A program made the position numbers and the translations under genes. Shown one piece after another: positions 49,143 through 60,599 of a DNA stretch of 64,000 nt. A model generated the notes under the pieces. That model was not told where the DNA came from and ran no database searches. It saw only the letters and a list, made by a program, of their open reading frames with translations. Within the stretch, counting starts at the first letter, position 1, and the number at the start of each line of letters is the position of its first letter. The stretch is from Solen grandis (taxonomy: Eukaryota; Mollusca; Bivalvia; Adapedonta; Solenidae), in assembly GCA_021229015.1 (NCBI GenBank), contig CM037777.1, positions 60,348,545 through 60,412,544 on the forward strand, in the 5' to 3' direction.

Positions 49143-49245
49143 GTAAGATATGAAATCACTTATTTGCATATAACACATGAGTTTTTTTTAAGTTCTTGAA
49201 AAATATGATTCCAAACATACCATTGTATTCTTAGGAACAAATGAC

Positions 49246-49376
49246 GGTATTGCTTATACAGTTTCTTGACAGGGTACAGGACTATTTATTTCCAGCTGAG
49301 TGGCTCAGGTAACATGATTTTCCTCAGTTGGGAATAAATAGTCATATACCCTGTCAAGAAACAGTATAATAATACC
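49246..49376. mobile_element. Foldback MITE in the intron between exons 6 and 7
   Basis: The left arm begins GGTATTGCTTATACAGTTTC, and the right arm, read in reverse complement, begins GGTATTATTATACTGTTTC. Both continue TTGACAGGGTA and GACTATTTATT. The arms are about 55 bp and nearly meet, so the whole element is one hairpin. No target duplication was identified. Confidence 0.7.
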
Positions 49377-49653
49377 ATAATTTGGAAACTTTAACCAATT
49401 TATTATACTGAAATTTTCAGTCCTATTTCAGTGTTAATAAGTACTGATGATAATAAAACAACATACCACCATGAACTTAAATGATATGGAGGAGTGTGTG
49501 AGAGGTGTATGGCTTCTCACTTGGTGTTGAGGGTCTTAACAGATAGAGCTCCAGGTTTGGCAATACATTTTTATCTGTCACTGACAGTATGAGTTGTCAT
49601 TTTATTGAGGTTGAGAGCTGCGGTGATTTTTTGTTGTTGTTTTTTACCTACAG

Positions 49654-49761
49654 GGTGTCCAAAAAGGCTTTAATCAGCCAAGAGTACATTCCAAAGATGT
49701 AAAAATTATGAAGGAAGCCAGAAGGAAGATTGCAACTGAAGCAATCAATGAAGTGAAAGAG
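49654..49761 (+). CDS. Exon 7, last seen exon of the MIEAP-like gene
   Basis: 36 codons between TTTTTTACCTACAG and a GTAAGC donor, phase 0 both ends. Reads G-V-Q-K-G-F-N-Q-P-R-V-H, then V-K-I-M-K-E-A-R-R-K-I-A-T-E-A and ends N-E-V-K-E. It is basic and helical. A good donor shows that at least one more exon follows, but none was found before the gap at 51953 or in the repeats beyond it. The remaining C-terminal part of the domain is therefore missing from the window or lies in the gap. Confidence 0.75.
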
Positions 49762-49812
49762 GTAAGCCTACAAATTTTGGTTTAAATTACCCATATTGAT
49801 AGTAGTTTTTGA

Positions 49813-51226
49813 CAGGGTTCGACATTAAGGCCGACCAAACGACATGCACTAGTAGATCGGTGGACCGGTCTAGCTAAGTCCTAGGCTAGCTGGACCGTCT
49901 GATCGTGTTCTGAATTTGTCAAAGTTCGCCGAAAATCCGCCTATGTACAAATCAAAAGGACAAAAATATTTATGATGTTCCTACAATTGACACTTGTTGA
50001 TGACAGTTTCTTGGGAAACCCATGTGTGCTATATTTGTCCCGTATATTTAGTACCAACCTTGACACGTGTTCACTCATTGGCTGGTGTTTTCAGAATGAG
50101 GCTTTTCCCCACGCACTTGCCAAATGTCCTATCCTAAATGTCGGAACTGGATAATAATGCTTATTTCCCCATCTAACTTCCATTTTGTATCGTTTACTTT
50201 GATCTAGTTCAGCCTTCGTATTATATTGATGATATTCAAATAAAAAAAATACGAGGGATGCAAATTTATGCACAATATCTGTAATACTGTATTAAGACAA
50301 CATTTTACGTTTTGTTTATACTGCACTATGCGCAGCTGACGTGAAAACAACAAACAATCTATTCAATTTAGGTTTTTCATCCAAAAAAAAAAAAAAAAAA
50401 AAAAAGAGACGAGGACAATAATAAACAAAAAGGGTAAGGATGCTTTGAAGAAGCTATATGAAAAGACCAATCAGAAAATATTGTTTTGTCCTAAATGGAA
50501 AGATGAGTTTAGTTGGATAGATTTTGGTTATGTTTAGTAAGACATTCAGAGAGTATGAAGGGAGTGGACGATGTTTTGTCTGTACGGACAATTCAGAATC
50601 GATAATATAAAAGGGCATTCTGAGTCTGAATCCCATAAGTCTAACCAGTGAAACCATGACTCACCACTCACCAGCTTTTGTTGCAGCCCATACTGACAAT
50701 TACCTTTAACATGCAATAGAATCAATGTGTGTTTGAACATGCAAGGTATGTGCAGTTCAGTTGTGTTATAACTTTATCTGTGGAAGTGCATTAATAATAA
50801 ACAATTAAAAGACAAGACAAATAACCTAAGAGAATAAAAATAAGTCTTCCACTTTAAATTCATACTGATTGTGTTGATTTTTAAATTTGTTCAAATTGTT
50901 TGTTTTGATACTTTTTTTATTGATTGTACTTCAGTAATTTAATCAATAAATCAATAATAAATGCTTAAATATCTCATATTTTATCATATAGGTATCAGAT
51001 TTGATATTCAAGTCATGTAGGTATGGTCATACTTTATTCTCTAGTCATAAAAGTACAATAGTATGACTTGTATCATTAGATCAAAGTGTAAAACACATAA
51101 TATACACACTTTATGTGTATTATGTGTTTTAGTACTTTGGTCTAGTTCAGTTTAGGTCAGGGCTAGTAGGTTTTCCAAGTTACTGGACCACTGGTCAGCT
51201 CTCAAAAGAGTTAGTGTCGAACCCTG
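49813..51226. mobile_element. Non-autonomous hAT-like element
   Basis: Ends are CAGGGTTCGACATTAA and TTAGTGTCGAACCCTG, a 16-bp inverted repeat with one mismatch, in the CAGGG...CCCTG style of hAT elements. No transposase frame is present. An internal inverted repeat lies at about 51079-51143 (TAAAACACATAATA / TATTATGTGTTTTA). Flanking 8-mers are only loosely similar (GTTTTTGA and TTTTACTA), so the target duplication is decayed or absent. Its ends differ from the 26317-30097 hAT after CAGGG. Confidence 0.65.
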
Positions 51227-51952
51227 TTTTACTAAAAATTTACCCCAACCCCCCTCCAAAAAAACCCACAAAAAAAACATCATTTGAGTCAGCCATGAAA
51301 ATATATGTACAGATATATGACTGTCATGATGAGAATTAATTGACCGAACTTCAAATGATATATGAAACAGTTGACTTTTCTTTACCATGCAGACTTCGTA
51401 GAATCAGCGCAACATTATTGTATAAGCAGACAGATAAGACCCTGATCTGACAGTTCCTGATCTGCTCTGTTTGTCACTGCATCAAAATGAATGATGAGTT
51501 TCTATAAGGTCAAGGCTTAAGCATGTATTTTAGGTAAAAAGAAAAAAATCAGGACCAAAGAATTTTAAATGGGGAATTTGGTATATAGATAATCAGTTTG
51601 ATGGGGTTCTACTGTATAATTTGTCATATTATGTAAAAGAAATTAATGTGCATGTATTGTTATTTTGTCTAGAATATTAATGATTTAGTCAAAATTCAAA
51701 ATAAGGATTAATATACTGAAAAGGAATTACAAATATGCTTTAAACAATGCTTCAAACTTCGGATATTTATTAACCATTGTATCTGCATTCACTTTGTTTG
51801 TTGTCCATTGTAAACAAGTGAACATTATTTTGTATTCATAACTGTAAGTATATAAATATGCCTATACGCTGTTATTTTTTAACTCAATGAAGGCATGAAG
51901 TAGTTCAGGAAATTGATGATCAATCAATCAGAACAGTTTTTGATAGCAAACC
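51227..51952. other. Non-coding interval before gap
   Basis: AT-rich, with no splice-flanked coding block seen. Confidence 0.45.
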
Positions 51953-52052
51953 NNNNNNNNNNNNNNNNNNNNNNNNNNNNNNNNNNNNNNNNNNNNNNNN
52001 NNNNNNNNNNNNNNNNNNNNNNNNNNNNNNNNNNNNNNNNNNNNNNNNNNNN
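51953..52052. other. Assembly gap (100 N)
   Basis: Exactly 100 N. The sequence resumes inside a family-1 satellite, so the gap was probably caused by that repeat. Confidence 0.98.
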
Positions 52053-52626
52053 CATCATCTTATGGGCCACTACCAAGATTGTACAAATTATAGCCCTATG
52101 GTGATAAATGACCCCGCACCAGGGGTCACTTGTTTTACAAGAGTTATATAGGAAAATCTTAAAAAATCTTCTTCTATGAATCCATAAGGCCTAGAGCTTA
52201 GATATTTGGTATGTAGCATCATCTTATGGGCCACTACCAAGATTGTACAAATCATAGCCCTATGGTGAATAAATGACCCCGCACCAGGGGTCACTTGTTT
52301 TACACAGAGTTATATAGGAAAATCTTAAAAAATCTTCTTCTATGAATCCATAAGGCCTAGAGCTTAGATATTTGGTATGTAGCATCATCTTATGGGCCAC
52401 TACCAAGATTTTCAAAGTCTTGGCCCTGCGGTGATAAATGACCCTGCGCCCAAGTCTTCTCTGAAACCATATGGCCCATTGCTTAGGTATTTGGTGTGTA
52501 GTATTGTCAGGGGTAAAATGTTTTAGATTAAGTTATATCAGAATCCTTGTCTGTTTAAAAACCTTGACATCAGTTGAAGCAATGGTACTCAGGTGAGCGA
52601 TTCAGGGCCATCATGGCCCTCTTGTT
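52053..52626 (+). mobile_element. HINE-like repeat family 1, truncated by the gap
   Basis: Three to four units of the 165-bp-type satellite (AAGGCCTAGAGCTTAGATAT, CCCCGCACCAGGGGTCACTT), then the end CTCAGGTGAGCGATTCAGGG and CCATCATGGCCCTCTTGTT. Its 3' third is almost identical to that of the copy ending at 55051. Confidence 0.7.
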
Positions 52627-52854
52627 AGCTTTTAAGCTAACTTGAAATACATCTGTAAACAGTGGATTTGCCCATTTTAGATGCGAGAGGAAACTAAATA
52701 ATCTATACCTAAATTGGTCACTTAGTCATTTAAGCACGCTTGTACCATGGTTGACTTAACTCTGTTAAGCTATTATGATTATTAAGTGGGCACCAGTCTC
52801 TGCAACTAAGTATTATGCTAATCTAATGATCTGACAAGCATTGCATATATTCCC

Positions 52855-52950
52855 GAGGAGATGAGAAAGTTGGGGTGGTATGGTCAGGTAGTCAGAGAAG
52901 AACCTGATGATTGGGTCCGTAACATCTGGGATTCATGGTCAGTTACGTGA
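52855..52950 (+). pseudogene. Possible non-LTR retrotransposon tail relic
   Basis: The frame reads E-E-M-R-K-L-G-W-Y-G-Q-V-V-R-E and then W-V-R-N-I-W-D before a stop. An (R/K)LxWYGHVxR motif is common near the C-terminus of some non-LTR retrotransposon reverse transcriptase proteins. The piece is short and unsupported by flanking homology. Confidence 0.3.
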
Positions 52951-53840
52951 ACAAAACCCAGAAGCCCACCAAAGATGTATAGCATGCCGCCCTGGAAGTG
53001 GACCATGCTCTGCTGCACATCAGCAAAGCAAACATTCTGAAAAGAGACAAATGAGAGTGGGCTATAAGGATATGGATGTAGTCTAAGCTTCTATCGAGGC
53101 AGTTTGTTTTTTTCAGAGAGCAAACTTGACATACAACATACAACCAAAAGATCAAGTACATGTACTTGCTCTGGACAACTACAATTACTTTCTATGATAG
53201 TTATATATGCCAATAAAAAGGGTGACGTTTTTTTATCATATTTTCTAAATGAACAAAGAAGAGTGTGGTTATTACACACATGTGACCAGATAATCAACTT
53301 CATTCCTTAGAAATACATTTAATTGAATTGGATGATAAATGAAACAGAAAATATTCCATTTCTACAGATTCTAAAAGTTCCTGAACCATGAACGATGTCA
53401 TATGAAGACAAAATTATGTATGAATGTGAAGGACTTCTTGCTTTTTGCATCAGACACACTGAACATGAAAAGAACTCAAGAGTTGATTGGAATCTCACTT
53501 TCATGTTTTTTACATTGGGAGGTGGGATAGAGGGAGGATTTCATAGTAGAGTACATGCATGCTGTTTTTATCCGAAGTTAATCTGCCGACATCATTAATA
53601 CATTGTTACTGAATTTTTTTTTATATTTTTTTTGCACTGTTGATATGTGAATAGCATAGCATAGCAGAACTTTGGACCTGAAATAAATGGGACATTATTG
53701 ATCAGGGCCATACTCCTCAACCATTTTGGTATGGATTTTTGGACTCTCAAGTTTTGGTTCAAAAGTGTCAATTATCTGATGATTTTGCAGATGTTAAGAA
53801 ATTAAAGATAATATTGTCATTGATTGATATATTTCTCAAA

Positions 53841-55051
53841 TTATTAGCTCACATGAGCACAACGTGCTCAAGGTGAGCTTTTCTGATCGCCTTTTGTCCG
53901 GCGTCCGTCGTCCGTGCGTGCGTCCGGCGTCAACAATTGCTTCAAACAACATCTCCTCCTAAACGGCTTGGCCAATTTGAAAAATATTTTGCAGGAATGT
54001 TCCTTGGATGAAGCTCTACTAAAGTTGTATAAATGGTTCTGGTCCATCGCATAATTAGGTCACAGGAGCTAAAAATAGATTTTAAAAATGAAAATTTAAA
54101 AAATCTTCTTCTCTGAAACCACAAGGCCTAGCCTTTTGATTTTTGGTATGTAGCATGATCTTATGACTCTCTACCAGGATTGTACAAATTATGACCCTGG
54201 GGTCAAAATTGGCCCCGCCCCAGGGGTCACTTGATTTCACATAGGCTAATTAGGAAAAAAAAAAATCTTCTTCTCGAAACCACAAGGCCTAACCTTTTGA
54301 TTTTTGGTATGTAGCATCATCTTATGGGCCACTACCAAGATTGTACAAATCATAGCCCTATGGTGATAAATGACCCCGCACCAGGGGTCACTTGTTTTAC
54401 ATAGAGTTATATAGGAAAATCTTAAAAAATCTTCTTCATGAATCATAAGGCCTAGAGCTTAGATATTTGGTATGTAGCATCATCTATGGGCCACTACCAA
54501 GATTGTACAAATCATAGCCCTATGGTGATAAATGACCCCGCACCAGGGGTCACTTGTTTTACATAGAGTTATATAGGAAAATCTTAAAAAATCTTCTTCT
54601 ATGAATCCATAAGGCCTAGAGCTTAGATATTTGGTATGTAGCATCATCTTATGGGCCACTACAAAGATTGTACAAATCATAGCCCAATGGTGATAAATGA
54701 CCCCACACCAGGGGTCACTTGTTTTACATAGAGTTAAATAGGAAAATCTTAAAAAAATCTTCTTCTAAGAATCAATAAGGCCTAGAGCTAAGATTTTTGG
54801 TATGTAGTAGCATCTAATGGTTCATTACAAAGATTTTCAAAGTCTTGGCCCTACGGTGATAAATGACCCTGCGCCCAAGTCTTCTCTGAAACCATATGGC
54901 CCATTGCTTAGGTATTTGGTGTGTAGTATTGTCAGGGGTAAAATGTTTTAGATTAAGTTATATCAGAATCCTTGTCTGTTTAAAAACCTTGACATCAGTT
55001 GAAGCAATGGTACTCAGGTGAGCGATTCAGGGCCATCATGGCCCTCTTGTT
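53841..55051 (+). mobile_element. HINE-like repeat family 1 with 165-bp-type satellite
   Basis: Starts TTATTAGCTCACATGAGC with ACGTGCTCAAGGTGAGC, then GTCCGGCGTCCGTCGTCC. The body has about five units with AAGGCCTAG and CACCAGGGGTCACTTG. Ends CTCAGGTGAGCGATTCAGGG then CCATCATGGCCCTCTTGTT. Confidence 0.7.
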
Positions 55052-56436
55052 TTATACAACTCATTGAAAATTTACATTTATTGAACATCATTCTAAAACA
55101 AAGATGAAAAAAAAAAAATGCTGGATTTGGGCCTTGTTCAGATATGTGATGAAAACCAACAAAAAATATAGAAATATGAAATTTATTTCATTTCTACAAA
55201 ATGTTCATTGCATAGTCATTACTATTCTGAGGACATATGAATGACCATAATTTACAACAGTGAGAGCATTCTAAAAGCACACAGAGTATAAGAACACTAA
55301 AGTATATAATGTCTATATACAGCTATACAAACATTCTGTACAATAATTTACATGGCATTTTTTTGTCAGCAGACAGTTTTTACCTGCAGATGTAAGCATA
55401 AGACTGTTATAATTCATACATTTACACTACTAAAGCTTTTATTTACATAATATGTATAATGTATATATTTAAATCTGTGTCATTTGATTATCATAACACA
55501 ACCGGTACCATCATTTCTAAGAGAAAGAAATCTTAAATGCAACCATGACTATATATATTTTCTCAATTTCATTTTTCTTCAAACTATTTTTGAACACAAA
55601 GCAAATAAGTAAAATGCACAACCTTTCTTCACAAATACTGAAAAAACTTTACAAAAGATTTTTTTTTCATAATACTGATTACGTTAGGGACACGTATGGT
55701 TAACAAGAGGAAGTTTTAAAGGCAAGGGTTTTAACTTTGATCTGCCTTTATACAATAAATCAATACACTAGAAAGTGCAGCTTTCATTATCATGTCACTT
55801 CACTTCTTTTCTGTTGTGATTAAAAGAAAAGAGCCAGCAATTTGCACTAGGCTAAGTTCTAAAAGGATTTCATCTAAAGCCTAGCTGGACCACAAAATTT
55901 CAAACTCAGAAGTTCATCACACTACAACGAGCATCTTGCATTATACATAACCACATAGAGGAACTTAAGGGTGCCGTAGCTTAATTATGGAACATTCAGA
56001 CACCAGGTTTTAAGTTTGAACCCTGTTGAGGCAAGGTTCTGTCATGGATTTTCATTTACAAAAGAATGTGACACTAATCTAGATACTATAAGAGTTGAAG
56101 TGTAAGAACATTATAAAAATAATATATTAAGAGAATTATGATCATAACACTGATAGGTACAACAATCAACTGCTTTAAGCTACTAAATATTTATAGACAA
56201 AAAGTTACCCAGCCTTGAATTCCACCAACAATACTAAGCACTTAGAAATACCAAAGACCTTAATTGATACTCAAATAAGTGTGTGAAGGAAATTTTGTCA
56301 ATTCTTGGCGCGACCGCAATATTGTGAGAAAAAGTCTGTTAGCTTGTCTTTTGAATAAGGGAAGGAACTACTGCATAGAGTTGTGTTAACTGATCAACAA
56401 CTTTCTGGCTAATTTTATCCATTAGGGTGTGTATAC

Positions 56437-56513
56437 GGCCAGGTTGCTCAGTCGGAAGAGCATTCGCCCAGAAAGCGAAAGGCCCTGGGCTCCAGTCCCG
56501 GCCAGGCTGCTCA
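56437..56513 (+). repeat. tRNA-like sequence, probably a SINE head or tRNA pseudogene
   Basis: Contains a box-A-like TTGCTCAGTCGGAAGAGC, a 5-bp anticodon-type stem TTCGC/GCGAA around a 7-base loop, and a box-B-like GGGCTCCAGTCCCGG. A run of T at 56514 could stop polymerase III. The 5' GGCCAGG does not pair with the 3' end as an acceptor stem, so I do not call a functional tRNA. Confidence 0.5.
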
Positions 56514-57555
56514 TTTTTTTTTTTCATTTTCTCACCCTGTGACATTTTTATTAAATAAATTCCCAAAATGCATCAAAATATTCCCTTCAAACAAATTAAA
56601 TTCTATTTATCATTGTTTTTCTATCACTTCTGGCGCACACCTAGGAGAATATACAATATTTCGCTAAGTAGCTTATCTCTTGGATTAGGTTTTTGGTAAT
56701 ACGTAAAATCTAATAACTGGTAGAGTCCTGTTTCAAGTATTCAAGTACATGTTTAAGTTGACATAAATTACAACCACAAAAACTAACAGTGTGTGATCAG
56801 GAATTTTTTATCAGAGAAACGAGATTGATGAAATTCGGAACTGTTGAATAATTACATGTACTTTGCGCTAAATAAAGTTGGAAGAGTCCAAGCCAAATCT
56901 TTAACGCTGATAGCACTCTGCAACTTAATAACCTTTTAATTATGCCATTTTATGATATGGTGTACCAGACTACCCTGAAATCAATTGTCACCCTGCCCTG
57001 GTTTTGCAGTAGTAAAGACCTGTTGAGGAGTGGTGAACAGTTCAAATCCTGATAAGGATACAAAATCATTCATAATCTGAACTGATCTGGTTTTATACTG
57101 ATTTTATACAATTATACAGGCATATACTTGTTGCATAGGTCGATCCTTGGTAGCACTCTGGTAGTTGTTAGTATGATTCACATTATAAAGTCAATTTTAC
57201 TGGCCTTCATACATTTACATGCTGAATTTTGTATTTCATACTTTCCACTCTATAACAAACTTGATAACAACAATGGTTAATTTGATAATCATATATAAAT
57301 AACGTTTCTAATGAAAAATATATACAAGATCAGCAATATAGTGTGAATTTAAAAAAAACAACTCGAAATTCTTATATGGTTTTATCAACTGATGGTTGAT
57401 TCTTCTTAAAAAGAAAAAAAAACACAAAAAAACAAAAAACCTGTATTCTCCGTCTTCATAAAAATAATCAGTCAAAACTACTACAATTGAGACAGTAATC
57501 CAGATTTTAAGTGTTACCCATAATGGAGGATCCTGCCAACTCTTGTGTCTGACGC

Positions 57556-57720
57556 TATCAAATGATAGTGGTAACACACTTAACTTCTCATCAATGCGTC
57601 CGGGGTTTGATTCCTGGTCACATACATGAGAGGGTACAGTTGTCACCTGTCCAGACACGTGGGTTTTCTCCAGGTTCTCTGGTTTCCTCCGACAATAATG
57701 ACCACATACGCTGCCAACAG
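57556..57720 (+). mobile_element. tRNA-derived SINE of a second type
   Basis: Box-B-like GTCCGGGGTTTGATTCCTGG, followed by ACACGTGGGTTTTCTCCAGG and TTCTCTGGTTTCCTCC. The latter wording is frequent in invertebrate tRNA SINEs. The tail differs from the GACTGAAATACTGTCG group. Confidence 0.5.
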
Positions 57721-58520
57721 AGCCACTGAGAGTGATTAATTAAAGTTGTGAGAACTTGTTTCGTAACTGATGTAAAATAAATAAAGTTTAAAATTAAACT
57801 CTTGTGTCTGAATACAAATAAGACAAATATTACTCATCCTTATTTGAAAGCTACAGGCAATCTTTATAAAAAAAACAATTAGCTGATGCCTTATCAGGTC
57901 ACATTTAAAAAATCCCAAATGGACTTCAAATATTTGATTTCCATGTTGAGAACTAAACCATTGCACTGAAAACTTTGTTACAACTAACACTGGAAATTCA
58001 TACATTTGATCCTGTTAAAAGGCAGAGCATAAGATACTGGTATTATCAACAGTGTGTTTATAAAACAACTCTGACATAAAAATCCCTAAAACCTCTACCC
58101 TGATGCCCTGCCCCCAATCCACCATGCCATACCAGCATCACTGCAGGACTTGAAATCTTTTTACTCCCAATCCATCACAAACATGTATTCACATTATATC
58201 GTCTTCATTCGATTAACACACACACAGTTTGTCTTAAACCATTTTCTTTGCACACATATAATAACCCTCATATTCTCTTCTTCGCTATAGGTAATACTCG
58301 CTGCTCAATAAATTCTCACATTTTCTCCCCACTCATGTAAATGTAAACTCAGATCATTATCCCTAAATTTACAATGTCACATATTCTAAACTTAAGACTC
58401 ATTCACCTACACTCAATATTATCTCACCCACCAGCACTCAGTGTATTGTACTTCTCACTCTATTAACTCCCCTGATTTCACACATTCCACATTTCTCCCA
58501 CTCTACACTATTATTCCACA

Positions 58521-58736
58521 CTATCTCCTCTGTCCGGGAGGCTGATACAGCTGCTGCGGTGGTCTAGTCTCCTTGCTCTTGTAAGAAGCCCCACACCCGC
58601 CCCGGCGGAACTCCATGCTGCTGATGCCCTGGATACAGTCCTCTACCCCCGAGGACATGGGCGGGGGTGGGCCAGAGAAGAACACTTGAGGTGGTGGCAC
58701 ACTGAGGTCAGGCCGTTGTACCATGGATGCTCCTTG
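58521..58736 (-). CDS. TDRD3: TDRD3, last exon (C-terminal EJC-binding-type motif)
   Basis: Starts after TTGATCAG in phase 0 (Q-G-A-S-M-V-Q-R-P) and ends at TAG 58521-58523, giving 71 codons plus stop. A Pro-rich stretch (FFSGPPPPM) is followed by the C-terminal signature MEFRRGGCG...ETRPPQQLYQPPGQRR. The vertebrate TDRD3 C-terminus has the same layout (EFRRGGDG, then RPTQQFYQPP). RPxxQLYxP-type motifs bind the exon junction complex in UPF3 and SMG6, and this end of TDRD3 is related to them. TDRD3 works with topoisomerase 3-beta in mRNPs and on chromatin. The motif is encoded intact here. Confidence 0.93.
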   Translation of the reverse strand, partial: QGASMVQRPDLSVPPPQVFFSGPPPPMSSGVEDCIQGISSMEFRRGGCGASYKSKETRPPQQLYQPPGQRR

Positions 58737-59977
58737 CTGATCAAGCAGAAATATATCACATTGGGATTACTGCTAACAGAGTGATGTATAGGTAACTTGG
58801 ATAAAAGATTTTTAAGTTTTACAGAACACGGGGTGCTGATTCATATTTTTATCAAAAAAAGAAAAGGAAAGAAAATCTTTTTTTTGCAAGCTATTTCCAT
58901 GATGTCCTGACCTTATAAAAACAAGTAGAACTTGTCAAATCGATAGGTTATATACAGGACATTGATTCACAACATTTATATACAGTCCAGTCCCGTTACC
59001 TCGATATTGAGGGGACTTTGCTATTTTATCGAGGTATGGTACATATCGAGCTAAGAAAAGTTTGGGAACGTGTACCTTGATGAAGGAGATAAAACTCGGT
59101 ATTTTATTATCATTATTTTAATCATACTGATATCAAACATATAACATATGTAAGAAAAAGAAATAAATTTTATACACGAAAAAGCAATAGCACATATCTA
59201 TTAGCACATGGCAATAAAGCACTTTAATAGATAAACATACATTAATTAGCCTACAAACATTCAGCTGATGTTAAGAATGGCGGATGGTGTACAGGTGACC
59301 GTTATATTTACACGAAGGTAACGTTTAGCGGCTGGAGAATTTCACAAAAAAAAAAAGGTCATTGTTTTCTGCGTAGTTCCGTTGAATTTCGTCTTGGCGA
59401 TGTACTTATCCAATTTATCGTTGGTAGACATGATTGATAATGACTAACCGAGAGATGACCAGTATATATAAACATGATTGAAATTAGACAGTAATCACAC
59501 ATGTCAGCGACTGACACCCGGCAATAATTAAAATGTCACCGCATACAAAGCGGTCCGCTTGTTACCGTTGTCATCAGCTGTGATTCTTACGGATTGCTTT
59601 AGTTACCTTTTCACACTTTGACCAGCGAAGCCAATCAAGATAATCGACTTACGAAAGATAATTATGTCTGATTTATCAATGACGGGACCGGCAAATCGAA
59701 TCGAGGTATGATTAAGCATCATTTAACTCGATATCGAACTAAAAAAAGTGTTTAACATAGAAAATATAGGCAGTAAAGTTGGGACCGTGGGACTTAATGG
59801 AGGTAAGTGTAGGAATCGACGTATCAAAGATCGAGGTAACGGTACTGGACTGTATATATGAGATATCAGTGGAGGTTAAAAATACGCCCTCTTCGCTGCC
59901 TTGACTACAGGATTTAACATGACTGGACAATGTCCTCCTTGTGAGGCAGAGATATGATAATGAGGGAGATTCCTTAC
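58737..59977 (-). other. Last intron of TDRD3
   Basis: Bounded by a GTAAGG donor at 59977 and the acceptor at 58737-58739. It holds the pogo-like element at 58983-59852. Confidence 0.85.
58983..59852. mobile_element. Pogo/Tigger-like non-autonomous DNA transposon
   Basis: Inverted ends are CAGTCCAGTCCCGTTACCTC and GAGGTAACGGTACTGGACTG, with one difference in 20 bp, flanked by TA on both sides (58981-58982 and 59853-59854). CAGT-starting ends with TA duplications are typical of pogo/Tigger elements of the Tc1/mariner superfamily. At 870 bp it is too short for a full transposase. A - strand frame at 59342-59431 begins M-S-T-N-D-K-L-D-K-Y and stops after a T-run. It may be a transposase start left after internal deletion. 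Confidence 0.75.
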
Positions 59978-60100
59978 CATCTGAGGTATGATCGGTTGGA
60001 TATCTGATAAAAGGACTTCCTCCGTGTTATTGTAACCCAGGAACGTCACAACACATGTAGGTAGATTAGGAGCAACTACTTCAATGACAGACTTGTAGTA
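59978..60100 (-). CDS. TDRD3: TDRD3, Tudor domain second exon
   Basis: 41 codons, phase 0 at both ends, between ACATTTCAG and GTAAGG. Reads Y-Y-K-S-V-I-E-V-V-A-P, then VVTFLGYNNTEEVLLSDIQP and ends I-I-P-Q-M. It supplies the later beta strands of the Tudor barrel, which in TDRD3 binds asymmetrically dimethylated arginine on histone tails and RNA polymerase II. Vertebrate TDRD3 has FIDYGNYEEVLL at this point. Here it is FLGYNNTEEVLL, so the cage Tyr is kept but the Asp-Tyr-Gly-Asn turn is altered. Confidence 0.93.
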
Positions 60101-60599
60101 CTGAAATGTAACAAGCAATTTCTTGTAGATGTTACAAAACTGATCACTAAGTATGTGTATAAACATAAATGAGCAGGACTTTTTGAGTTGTAAAAGAATA
60201 ATTCACTGTTCAGGCAGAAATCTAAATTCAGGCTACATGACACATAGCATTTGTTTCAGTACAGAGAAATTAACTTATGTCCATATATTTTGCATGTTGC
60301 TTTTTTTTAACCTTTTTGTAATTATATATTATTTCATGACAATATGTGTTTTTATTGTCATTTTTCATACAGAATATTCTGTGAAAAATAGATTGTCACA
60401 CAAGAAAATGAAAAGAAAATTGCTATTAGTCACTTCGGCAACTTTGTACAAACTCATGACTTTTAATACAAATGTCCACATTTCTTTCACAATTGAACAC
60501 AGAACTAAATCCTACAGTGGGCACTACCCTCACTTTCAGTTTTGAATTATAGACAGGTGGGGTCCCTATCAAAATAGATCTCTACTACTAAGAACTTAC
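60101..60599 (-). other. Intron splitting the TDRD3 Tudor domain
   Basis: 499 bp, GT-AG, AT-rich. The + strand 130-codon frame at 60153-60545 runs through this intron and shows no protein-like features. Confidence 0.8.

Larger units (their letters stand above)
55052..58520 (-). other. Downstream flank of TDRD3, possible 3' UTR
   Basis: AT-rich, no exon of either gene recognised. It holds a tRNA-like piece at 56437-56513 and a SINE-like piece at 57556-57720. TDRD3 ends at 58521, so part of this is its 3' UTR on the - strand. A unique polyadenylation site could not be chosen. Confidence 0.4.

Noticed and set aside
25508..55051. CRISPR-like arrays (regular direct repeats)
   Set aside because: Repeat units are 140-320 bp with no unique spacers, in a eukaryotic intron context; they are satellites inside mobile elements.
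56437..56513. A functional tRNA gene
   Set aside because: Box A and box B are partial and the acceptor stem does not pair, so a tRNA-like pseudogene or SINE head is more likely.
57308..57658. A 116-codon - strand frame
   Set aside because: Overlaps a SINE and poly-A runs; composition is explained by AT-rich non-coding sequence.
60153..60545. A 130-codon + strand frame
   Set aside because: Lies across a TDRD3 intron, AT-driven, with no splice context or family motifs.
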